Source of the DNA: Candidatus Glassiibacteriota bacterium
GTDB taxonomy: Bacteria; Gemmatimonadota; Glassbacteria; GWA2-58-10
Direction of reading: 5' to 3'
NCBI GenBank assembly: GCA_016934095.1
Contig: JAFGTO010000197.1
Span: 1 to 10,737, forward strand
DNA: 10,737 bases
The position numbers and the translations under genes are program-made. The notes under the pieces are model-generated. The model was not told the origin of the DNA, did not search any database, and saw nothing but the letters and a program-made list of their open reading frames with translations. Numbering within the stretch: position 1 is the first letter of the stretch; every line of letters starts with the position of its first letter. Shown here one piece after another: positions 1-6,790 of the stretch.

Positions 1-1713
1 CCATGAGCCTTTCCAGTTGTCCGCCTGTTCCTTGTCCGGGGGGATGATCTCCGGCAGGTAGACCACCCGGCCGCCCCGGGTGATCTTGACCTCGTTGGCG
101 AACCCGCCTGCGGGCCCGCCGCCCGGTTTCCAGCTCTGATCGATCTCCAGCACCCGTGCCAGTCCCGGCGCTGGCCTCCTGCGGCCCCACTTGTCGAAAC
201 GCGAGGTGGAGCCGGTAACCACCAGGCCCCCGCCCGCCTCGACAAACTTCTCTATCCTCCCGAGATGCTCATCCGCCAGGTTGTTCTGCCCCACCAGCAC
301 CAGCACTCGGTATGGCGAAAGGTCGGCCATCTGCTCGTCGAAAACCAGGTCGAAAGGCACGTGCTCCTGGATCATTGCCTGCTCGAACATGCACTGCTCC
401 AGCTCGGCCCGGTGGTTGTCGTAAGCCATCGTATGGTAGGACCTGAGCAGGGCGGCGTCCTCACGGTTGCGGGTGCCGGTGAAAAGCGAGCGGTGGGCCT
501 GGTAGAAATCATAGTAGCGCTTGTTCAGCTCGTACTGAGGCGAGCCTTTACCCTGGAGCGAGAAATAACCCAAGGTCTGGTTGAAAGCCAGGTTTTCCGC
601 CAGCATCCGTGCGCTGCCCATATAGGCCAGGATGTAATTGTCCAGGGTGCGGCCCAGCTTGTAAGTGCGTATCTTGGAGACCAGCACCCCCCAGTCCGTG
701 TAGTCGGCCTGGTTGGTCTCCTCGCTCCAGATGATCTCTGAGTACTTCATGAACCAGGGGTGCCAGAGTGCGACATTGAATGCCCGGTTCACCCCGAAAA
801 GACCGTGGGGATTGGTGTCCACTGCAACCTCGGGGTTAATCGAGCGGGCGTATTCGGTAATCTCCCGCAGGAAGTCCGCCATGACCCAACAGCGGAAATC
901 GATCCACTCCTGCTGCACCGGGTCCACGACCACCCTGATGTTCCTGGGGTTGTTGGTCTGGTTCCAGAGCGGCGGGTCGATCAAGTGGATGTTGGCGTGG
1001 CCGAACCGCTCGAGCTGCTGCTCGCGGGTGTATTTCCTGCGCAGGTAGCTGTGGAAGGCCTCCACTGTTACCGGGCTGTGGTCGCTCTCTGGCTCCAGGT
1101 TACAGTCGAAGTTATCGAAGTGCAGCAGGTCGGTCTTGCACTCGGCCACCAGGGTCTTGATTATTTTCTCCTTGTAGTACTTGCGGTATTCCGGGTGGGC
1201 GAGGTTGGGCTTGTAACGGTATGACTGCTGAAAGCCGTAGGTTAGCAGGATCGGTTTACCCAGGTAGTCCCGCTGGACCCAGTCCGCGGCCCGGGGCTCC
1301 TCGGCGAAAAAGGTCTCCGGGACCAGGGTCATGATCTGGCAGTAGGTGTCGAGTTTCATGCCGTGCTTGTGCACCAGTTTCGACAGGTCTTTCAACATCT
1401 GTATCTCCTGCTTCTCCGCCTCGTAGCCGAACCCCTTGTAGCCGTGGGTGTGAAAGACCTCCGTGCCGGCGTTCTTGTAAGCGATCACCGTGCTTTCCTT
1501 GTGCTCGTCGAGCCAGCGCTCCCATTCATCGGTGCGCACGCCTGAGCCGCCCCTGCGGACCCGGAAGAGATAGGACTCGTGGCTGGGGCCGTCGATGATC
1601 AGGCCGTTATCCACCCAGCCTGCCCGCTGCTGCTGGTAGTGAGACTTCTCCGCCGCCGGTGCGGTCGCGCTGACCGCCAGGAAACAGGCGGTACCAAGTA
1701 AAAAAGCTTTCAT
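1..1713 (-). CDS. Secreted GH42-like glycoside hydrolase relative, 3' end outside window
   Basis: The 571 visible codons are open to the window edge; the C-terminus is missing. The protein begins with a Sec signal peptide (about residues 1-21, cut near APA-AEK). Residues 40-400 read as a TIM-barrel hydrolase: the beta-strand end LLHFDNFDCN (197-205) and the later IIWSEE (327-332) sit where GH42-like and 'hypothetical glycosyl hydrolase 6' enzymes hold active-site acids. Residues 415-525 (YRVLVLVGQNNLADEHLGR, then EAGGGLVVTGSTS) match the glutamine-amidotransferase-like trimerisation domain that follows the barrel in GH42 beta-galactosidases. The start is supported by GGAAGG five bases upstream of ATG. 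I infer an exported hydrolase or lyase acting on a polysaccharide or glycoside. The usual Asn-Glu acid/base pair is not evident, as an Asp-rich DNFD takes its place, so the exact family and activity are uncertain. It is transcribed away from the nitrilase gene. Confidence 0.8.
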   Translation of the reverse strand, partial: MKAFLLGTACFLAVSATAPAAEKSHYQQQRAGWVDNGLIIDGPSHESYLFRVRRGGSGVRTDEWERWLDEHKESTVIAYKNAGTEVFHTHGYKGFGYEAEKQEIQMLKDLSKLVHKHGMKLDTYCQIMTLVPETFFAEEPRAADWVQRDYLGKPILLTYGFQQSYRYKPNLAHPEYRKYYKEKIIKTLVAECKTDLLHFDNFDCNLEPESDHSPVTVEAFHSYLRRKYTREQQLERFGHANIHLIDPPLWNQTNNPRNIRVVVDPVQQEWIDFRCWVMADFLREITEYARSINPEVAVDTNPHGLFGVNRAFNVALWHPWFMKYSEIIWSEETNQADYTDWGVLVSKIRTYKLGRTLDNYILAYMGSARMLAENLAFNQTLGYFSLQGKGSPQYELNKRYYDFYQAHRSLFTGTRNREDAALLRSYHTMAYDNHRAELEQCMFEQAMIQEHVPFDLVFDEQMADLSPYRVLVLVGQNNLADEHLGRIEKFVEAGGGLVVTGSTSRFDKWGRRRPAPGLARVLEIDQSWKPGGGPAGGFANEVKITRGGRVVYLPEIIPPDKEQADNWKGSW

Positions 1714-1772
1714 TTCAGCCTTCCCGGATTGAGTTAAAAGGGACTTTAAAACGGGTGTGCAGCATTACTATT

Positions 1773-1801
1773 ACGATAACCTGCACTTGTGCCGACTTCA
1801 A
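1773..1801 (-). promoter_or_regulatory. Possible promoter and operator for the glycoside hydrolase gene
   Basis: On the minus strand TTGAAG (1801-1796) and TATCGT (1778-1773) are separated by 17 bases; each box matches the sigma-70 consensus at four of six positions. A short inverted repeat, GCAC-TT-GTGC (1783-1792), lies between the boxes, where a repressor would block polymerase. A wider pair, GTGCAG (1757-1762) and CTGCAC (1781-1786), surrounds the -10 box. The rest of this 200-base divergent spacer holds no gene. On the plus strand only an isolated TTGACT (1807-1812) without a good -10 box could serve the nitrilase gene. Confidence 0.33.
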
Positions 1802-1913
1802 GTAATTTGACTGCCGGCGGCTTCCGGCCACATTTCCATTGCCAAAGCCGGTAGAGTTTATTAGCCTGTTCTTGCTTGTCAGGCACGATAACTTTTTAAC
1901 CGGGAGGCTGTCC

Positions 1914-3335
1914 ATGCATCCAGCCGCTGCGGCCGGGCTGCCGGCGCAAAAGCTCACTGGAGGGTTTTCACTTACTGCAGTCATTGTTTTTCTGCTTGCC
2001 GTTTTCGTGTTATCTGCACCGGCGTCATCCGCGCCTGCTCCAGGGGATGAGGCTATTTTCCGGGCGGACAGTTTTCCGGGCGGCTCCGGCGCCGGGGATG
2101 CGGGCTGGATCCAATGGAGCCAGCGGCAGGAGACTCTTCCACGGTTTTTCACCGCCGCGGGCCCCAGCCTGGGCGGGCCCGGCAGCCTGGGCATCTACGG
2201 TGCGTCGAACAGCCTGGCCCGCGGGTGCTGGCGCAAGCTGGTCGAGGGAATCGTGGCAGGGGCCCACTACAGCTTCGAGGCGTTCTATCTTGCCCGCGGC
2301 GCCGACTACCCCCGCCAGAGGTGCTTCGCCCGCCTGGACTGGCGCGATGCTAAGGACGACAGGGTCGGCCAGCGGGTGTACGTGCCCGAGAACGCAAGGC
2401 TGGGCCAGTGGCAGCAAGTGGGCGGCGTCTTTCGCGCGCCTGAGGATGCAGGGTCAGTGCGTGTCGAGCTTTACCTGAGCCACTGCGAACAGGCCACTGT
2501 TTTCTGGGATTCGATCACCCTGGCCCGGGTGCCTGACCCGCCCGGGCGGAAAGTCCGGGTGGCCACTGTCAACTGCCGTCCCAGCGAAAACAAGAGCAGC
2601 GCCGGGAGTGTCGAGGAATTCTGCGAGGTGGTGGAGCAGGCCGGCCGGGAAGGCTGCGACATTGTCTGCCTGGGCGAGGGGATAAACATGATCGGGGTGG
2701 CGGTCGGCGACACCTACGCCAGGTATGCCGACATCGCCGAGCCGGTACCCGGGCCGACCACCGAGAGGCTGGGCGAGCTGGCCCGCAAGCACCGGATGTA
2801 CATCGTGGCCGCCTTGGGGGAGCGCGAGGAGCGTGCGGTCTACAACACCGCGGTGCTGATCGACCGCCAGGGCCGGGTCGCAGGCAAGTACCGCAAGGTC
2901 TACCTGCCGGAAGGGGAGCTCGAGGACGGCTGCGCCCCGGGGAACTCGTTCCCGGTGTTCGACACCGATTTCGGCAGGATCGGGATGATGATCTGCTGGG
3001 ACTCCTGGTTCGTGGACCCTGCCCGTGCGCTGTCCCTGCAGGGCGCGGAGATCATCTTCCTCCCCGTCTGGGGGGGCAATGCCACCCTGATCAGGGCCCG
3101 GGCCATCGAGAACCATGTCTACCTGGTAAGCTGCGGCTACGATGTCGAGAGCAACATCTACGATCCCTGGGGCGAGCTGATCGCCGAGGCCAAAGAGCGC
3201 CCTGGAGTGGCCGCGGCCGACATCGACCTGGACTACCCGCCGGCCTGCCCCTATTCCTGGCCGCTGGGCGACATGCGCCTGAACCTGCTGCACGCGCGGC
3301 GCAGCGACGTGCGCGTGCCGGAGCTGGAAAAATAA
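1914..3335 (+). CDS. Exported carbon-nitrogen hydrolase (nitrilase superfamily) with N-terminal jelly-roll-like domain
   Basis: The product has 473 residues. ATG at 1914 is preferred because GGGAGG lies six bases upstream; an in-frame ATG 75 bases earlier has no such site. Residues 17-42 are a hydrophobic Sec signal or anchor ending in APASSAPAP. Residues 47-205 look like a beta-sandwich carbohydrate-binding-type module (FEAFYLARG, WQQVGGVFRAPED, VFWDSITLARV). Residues 213-470 are a nitrilase-fold domain with the full Glu-Lys-Cys triad: Glu255 in CLGEG, Lys328 in GKYRKVYLP and Cys361 in MMICWDSWF. The superfamily hydrolyses amides, nitriles or carbamoyl groups and is usually cytoplasmic. Export together with a sugar-binding-like module suggests a substrate outside the cytoplasm, such as an amidated or N-acyl glycan or a peptide amide, but the substrate cannot be told from the sequence. 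The isomerase-like gene follows after 144 bases with its own promoter. Confidence 0.88.
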   Translation: MHPAAAAGLPAQKLTGGFSLTAVIVFLLAVFVLSAPASSAPAPGDEAIFRADSFPGGSGAGDAGWIQWSQRQETLPRFFTAAGPSLGGPGSLGIYGASNSLARGCWRKLVEGIVAGAHYSFEAFYLARGADYPRQRCFARLDWRDAKDDRVGQRVYVPENARLGQWQQVGGVFRAPEDAGSVRVELYLSHCEQATVFWDSITLARVPDPPGRKVRVATVNCRPSENKSSAGSVEEFCEVVEQAGREGCDIVCLGEGINMIGVAVGDTYARYADIAEPVPGPTTERLGELARKHRMYIVAALGEREERAVYNTAVLIDRQGRVAGKYRKVYLPEGELEDGCAPGNSFPVFDTDFGRIGMMICWDSWFVDPARALSLQGAEIIFLPVWGGNATLIRARAIENHVYLVSCGYDVESNIYDPWGELIAEAKERPGVAAADIDLDYPPACPYSWPLGDMRLNLLHARRSDVRVPELEK

Positions 3336-3342
3336 ATCGTGC

Positions 3343-3371
3343 TTGAACCGGCTCGCTGACAGTGGTATACT
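3343..3371 (+). promoter_or_regulatory. Promoter of the Tat-exported isomerase-like gene
   Basis: TTGAAC (3343-3348) and TATACT (3366-3371) are separated by exactly 17 bases. The -10 box has five of six consensus positions and the -35 box four. Transcription would start near 3378, giving a leader of about 100 bases. It begins eight bases after the nitrilase stop codon, so the downstream gene can be expressed independently of the nitrilase gene. Confidence 0.55.
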
Positions 3372-3393
3372 GGCAGGAGGCTCCGGGGCGGCC

Positions 3394-3411
3394 CGGCAGC
3401 ACGACCTGCCG
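3394..3411 (+). other. Hairpin in the leader of the isomerase-like gene
   Basis: CGGCAG and CTGCCG pair perfectly around the loop CACGAC, downstream of the predicted start of transcription and about 70 bases before the start codon. No T-run follows, so it is not a terminator. It could stabilise the leader or be a regulatory site, or it could be chance in GC-rich DNA. Confidence 0.3.
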
Positions 3412-3479
3412 TCCGTGATTTACCCTCAGCCCGATCCTGAGCTTTCTTACATTCCAACCATTTGTCCGGAGGTGCAGCC

Positions 3480-4913
3480 ATGAGCGGTTTCTCCCGTCGC
3501 CAAGTTTTCGGAAGCTTCTGTGCCGGGGCCCTGGGCCTTGCGGCATTCGGCAGGGGCCGGGCCTCTGCCGGCCCGCTACACCGGCCGGCGGCCGACCTTT
3601 CCGCCCTGGCTGGCAGGAAAAACAAGACCCGCATCTACCGCTTGTTCCTTGCCAAGCCCCGCGGCCTGGAGGGCTGGCCGTACCACGAATACGATCATGC
3701 CGCGCGGGCGGAGTTCTTCAAGAAACGGCTGAACAGGATCGGCGATGTCGAATGGGTGGGCGACAAGCTGGTCGAGAGCGATGAGGATTTCTCCTCGGTC
3801 GCCGGGAGCCTCGGCGAAGTGGATGGGGTGGTGGCCGTAGTGCTCACTTCTCCGGCACGCGGCATTATGCGGCTGGGGGAGCTCAAGCAGCCGGTCCTGC
3901 TCTACAACGACCTTTTCTGCGGCGACTGCTCATTTCTCGGCCCGCAGAAAATCCTGGCGGACCAGGGGGTGAAACTGGTGAGCCTCTCCACCGCGGATGT
4001 CGGGCTGCTCGAATCCAGGATACAACTGCTGCGCACCGTGGGCCGCCTGCGCCGCTCGAAAATCATCTGTTTCCGCGACAGGTCGCCCATCGGCAAGGAG
4101 CTGTCAGAACCGGTCGCGGACAAGCTGGGCATCGAGCTGGCCCAGATGGGGTCCGCCGAGCTGGTGCAGGGTTTCGAGCAGGCGGACCGGGCCGCAGCGA
4201 AAAAGATCGCCGAGGGCTGGGTCGGCACGGCCCGGAAGGTGGTCGAGCCGAAATTCGAGGAGATCGTGGACTCGGCCCGGATGTACCTGGGAATCCGCAG
4301 CATCATGGAGCGGGAGAAAGCCAACGCGGTTACCATCGACTGCCTGGGCATGGTCTACGGCCGGACCATACCGGCCTATCCCTGCCTGGCTTTCGTGCAG
4401 TTGAACGATGACGGGTACGTGGGGGCCTGCGAGTCCGACATGGCGGCCACCCTGACCATGCTGATCGTCGGCTTCCTGGCCGACCGCCCGGGCTTTATCT
4501 CCGACCCGGTGCTGGACACCGAGGCCGGGGTGATCTACCACGCCCACTGCCTGTCCGCCACCAGGATGAGCGGTTTCGACCGGGTGGCCGAACCCTGCAT
4601 CATCCGCAGCCACTCCGAGGACAGGAGCGGGGTGTCGCTCGAGGTGCTTTTCAGCCCGGGCAACACCATAACCGCCGCCAAGTATGTCCCCTGCGAGAAA
4701 ATGCTGGTCTCGACCGGAGTGATCACCGGCAACAAATCCACCGAGCTGGCCTGCAGGACCAAGATGGTCACCCGGGTCGAGGGCGTGCGGAACATGCTGG
4801 ATGGTTACTCGGGCGGGCTTCACCGGATCATCTTCTACGGCGACCACTTACAGGACCTCAGGGATCTGGGCAGGCTGCTCGGCTTCTCGGTGGTGGAGGA
4901 GACCAAGGCTTAA
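3480..4913 (+). CDS. Tat-exported L-fucose/L-arabinose isomerase-like protein
   Basis: The product has 477 residues. ATG at 3480 follows GGAGG with a seven-base spacer; a TTG 18 bases upstream overlaps that site and is rejected. Residues 1-31 are a twin-arginine signal (FSRRQVFG, then an alanine/glycine-rich core and ASA), implying export of a folded protein. The rest resembles the FucI/AraA isomerase fold: an N-terminal Rossmann-like half (about 50-260) and a C-terminal half with TIDCLGMVYG (285-294), PCLAFVQLNDDG (301-312), ACESDMAATLTM (316-327) and a closing YGDH (453-456). Glu318, Asp346 and His456 lie in the order of the Glu-Asp-His metal ligands of L-fucose isomerase. Known family members act in the cytoplasm on free sugars, so an exported one is odd. 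It may be an isomerase, another sugar-modifying enzyme, or a binding protein that has kept the fold. It ends 30 bases before a terminator. Confidence 0.82.
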   Translation: MSGFSRRQVFGSFCAGALGLAAFGRGRASAGPLHRPAADLSALAGRKNKTRIYRLFLAKPRGLEGWPYHEYDHAARAEFFKKRLNRIGDVEWVGDKLVESDEDFSSVAGSLGEVDGVVAVVLTSPARGIMRLGELKQPVLLYNDLFCGDCSFLGPQKILADQGVKLVSLSTADVGLLESRIQLLRTVGRLRRSKIICFRDRSPIGKELSEPVADKLGIELAQMGSAELVQGFEQADRAAAKKIAEGWVGTARKVVEPKFEEIVDSARMYLGIRSIMEREKANAVTIDCLGMVYGRTIPAYPCLAFVQLNDDGYVGACESDMAATLTMLIVGFLADRPGFISDPVLDTEAGVIYHAHCLSATRMSGFDRVAEPCIIRSHSEDRSGVSLEVLFSPGNTITAAKYVPCEKMLVSTGVITGNKSTELACRTKMVTRVEGVRNMLDGYSGGLHRIIFYGDHLQDLRDLGRLLGFSVVEETKA

Positions 4914-4943
4914 GGCGCTGTCCGGCAGCAGCCTGGAAACAAT

Positions 4944-4969
4944 AAGGGGCGGTCCCTGGGCCGCCCCTT
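4944..4969. terminator. Bidirectional hairpin terminator between convergent genes
   Basis: AAGGGGCGG and CCGCCCCTT form a perfect nine-base stem around an eight-base loop (TCCCTGGG). It lies in the 76-base gap between the isomerase-like gene and the convergent small lipoprotein gene. Each side has only a short T-rich tail (TTTCCC rightward, TTATTGTTT leftward), so it should serve both transcripts. Confidence 0.8.
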
Positions 4970-4989
4970 TCCCTGTGCCTGCAGGCCGG

Positions 4990-5523
4990 TCAGTCCCTCC
5001 TCTGCAGGGTGATGTCCCCCCAGGCCATCCGGGAGATCCCTCCCTCGAACTCGAACAGGGCCATCGACTCCTGCTGGTAGACAAAGCCGCAGCTCCAGGA
5101 ATACTGTCCCAGGCCGGAGTGCTTCTCCTGAGAAGTCGAGACGTGATTGTCGAAAGATCTTTCCAGCCTGGAAACCGCCGAGTCGGGCCTGAACTGGAGC
5201 TTCCCAGCCTCGTAGAGAACGCCCCATTTGCCGTACTCGTTATAATCGAATCTCAGGGTATCTTCATCCAGGTGGAAAACCAGGTAATAATCCGCCTGGC
5301 CTAAAACCACCTTGCATCCCGGGTTGTACAGGGTATCCACCCCGTGTTCTCTTCCGCCCAGGTAAACCGTGGCGCCGGCATCGGGCACCAGGCGCACGGC
5401 CGAGCCCTCCCAGGTCCCCAGCAGAGCGGCTTCGCTCACCAGCGTTTCCGGGGCAGAGGTTATCTCCCGGCTGTCGCTCCCGCAGGAGAGGAACAGCAGC
5501 AAGACCACCAAAAAGAGCCTCAT
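4990..5523 (-). CDS. Small lipoprotein of unknown function
   Basis: The product has 177 residues. ATG at 5523 was chosen because AGGA lies nine bases upstream and the protein then opens directly with a lipoprotein signal (MRLFLVVLLLFLSC, lipidated Cys14). An ATG 36 bases earlier has its AGGA one base away, too close. After a short linker, LLGTWEGSAV (34-43) starts a beta-rich domain reminiscent of lipocalin-like barrels; aromatic and charged residues alternate in later strands (YYLVFHLDEDTLRFDYNEYGKW is one such stretch, about 79-100). Two cysteines (70 and 145) could form a disulfide. I do not recognise the family and infer no activity. Only 60 bases separate it from the metallo-hydrolase gene upstream, so the two are probably co-transcribed and both membrane-anchored. 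Confidence 0.75.
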   Translation of the reverse strand: MRLFLVVLLLFLSCGSDSREITSAPETLVSEAALLGTWEGSAVRLVPDAGATVYLGGREHGVDTLYNPGCKVVLGQADYYLVFHLDEDTLRFDYNEYGKWGVLYEAGKLQFRPDSAVSRLERSFDNHVSTSQEKHSGLGQYSWSCGFVYQQESMALFEFEGGISRMAWGDITLQRRD

Positions 5524-5583
5524 CCACTCAATTCCTGCCGGATCTTGTCTCGTATACATATCCTGATCCCGGGCCGCAGTACC

Positions 5584-6663
5584 TCAGGGCCGGCCTGCGG
5601 CCGGCCGGAAACAGTACCTCTCGCCCCAGTTCATCACCACGTAAGGGTGCCTGACCTCCTGGAGGTGGCGGTAGGTCTTGGCGAAACTCTCGCGGTGGTC
5701 CACCGTATGCCCCAGCTCGTTCTCGTGGCCGGTGATCACCACCGCCGGATCGACCTGGCGGATCATCTCCGGCAGGTCGGTGGTCCAGCAGTTGGGCAGC
5801 AGGATGTCCACCCTGTAACGGCTTCCCAGGCCGTTGATCCAGATCTCGAAATCCTCTTGGCGCGACTGGTCGCCGGTGTGCATTACCGAGACTCCGTCTG
5901 CTGAGACCAGGTAGACATTGTTGGGGATGTCCTCTCCCTGGTGGCCGGGGAAAGCCGTGAACTCGAGTCCGCCTGCCTCTCCCCGCCCCCCGCCCGGCAC
6001 TCTGACCAGGCGGTCCGCTATTGACTTGTCCTGCCAGAGCTCCCCGGGGACCACCACCTTCCCGTCCGAGGCATCCACCAGCTCCGCGAATCCGTAATCC
6101 GCGTGGTCGTCGTGGTAATGGCTGATAAAGAGCACTTCCACCATGCCGGCCAGCCGTTCCAGTTGTTCCCGGCTCAGAGACACCCTGCCTGTCCCGCGGT
6201 AAACATCGAAAGCGAAAGTGTGGCGACTCGTTTTCACCACGAACGTGTGGTTGTACAGCTTCCAGACTTTTGCGCCCGAGGCCACGGTCTCAGCCTCTGC
6301 CTGGTCCAGGGCCTTGTTCGCCGACCGGGTGAAAAACTCCCCGACCGCCTCCATTTCCGGTGCCTGGTGCAGGTGCAGCGGGTCATCCAGGGTGGTCAGG
6401 GCCAGGCGCCTCAACCCCGGGTCTCCGGTGCCGGGAGGGTGGCGGGAAAGGACCTCGGCCACCCAGTCCAGGGTGGATCCGACCCAGTGCTCCCGCAGCT
6501 CGAGGACCGGCCCGGGCAGGGCTGCGGAATCCGTTACGGACTCACGGGCGGAAACAGGGCCGGCCTCATCCGCGGGCTGCGGGCCGCAGGCGGACGCTGC
6601 CAGCACCCAGACAGCCAGTGCCGGCAAAAAACGGCTGAATCTCCTGTAATTTCTCGAATCCAT
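5584..6663 (-). CDS. Metallo-beta-lactamase-fold hydrolase, predicted lipoprotein
   Basis: The product has 359 residues. The ATG at 6663 sits nine bases after GAGAGG; the in-frame ATG at 6672 and TTG at 6687 leave no room for it. Residues 10-26 form a hydrophobic signal ending in AASAC (possible lipidated Cys26), followed by an unstructured linker. The metal site is complete: HYHDDH (His182, His184, Asp186, His187), GHQ (His241), TGD (Asp265) and TGHENE (His313), as in binuclear-zinc hydrolases of the UlaG/RomA-like branch. Family members cleave lactones, phosphoesters, thioesters or N-acyl bonds; the substrate is not readable here. The roughly 110 residues between signal and core are extra and unassigned. 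Near the 3' end a GC-only inverted repeat (5588-5606, GGCCGGCC either side of TGC) could damp read-through into the lipoprotein gene. The 127 bases upstream show no convincing promoter, so it may depend on the HD gene's promoter. Confidence 0.85.
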   Translation of the reverse strand: MDSRNYRRFSRFLPALAVWVLAASACGPQPADEAGPVSARESVTDSAALPGPVLELREHWVGSTLDWVAEVLSRHPPGTGDPGLRRLALTTLDDPLHLHQAPEMEAVGEFFTRSANKALDQAEAETVASGAKVWKLYNHTFVVKTSRHTFAFDVYRGTGRVSLSREQLERLAGMVEVLFISHYHDDHADYGFAELVDASDGKVVVPGELWQDKSIADRLVRVPGGGRGEAGGLEFTAFPGHQGEDIPNNVYLVSADGVSVMHTGDQSRQEDFEIWINGLGSRYRVDILLPNCWTTDLPEMIRQVDPAVVITGHENELGHTVDHRESFAKTYRHLQEVRHPYVVMNWGERYCFRPAAGRP

Positions 6664-6790
6664 GGCAGACATCCTCTCGACTGGCAAAACACGATCGTAC
6701 AGCGGGCTGCCGGAATGTTTAGTGATTTCAAAGGAATGCTGGTGTGGAGAATGCAGTTATATCGTGCGGCGCACACCCGGTCCCGCAGAG

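Noticed and set aside
265..1224. Plus-strand frames of about 155 residues opposite the glycoside hydrolase gene
   Set aside because: The minus strand is open for 571 codons with a signal peptide and domain order; the plus frames are fragmentary and overlap each other.
2454..3293. 279-residue minus-strand frame inside the nitrilase gene
   Set aside because: It lies antisense to a domain with an intact catalytic triad and shows no motif of its own.
5588..5606. GC-only perfect hairpin (GGCCGGCC-TGC-GGCCGGCC) at the end of the metallo-hydrolase gene, considered as a terminator
   Set aside because: It lies within coding sequence, encodes the last residues of the protein and has no T-run; such palindromes are common in GC-rich codons.
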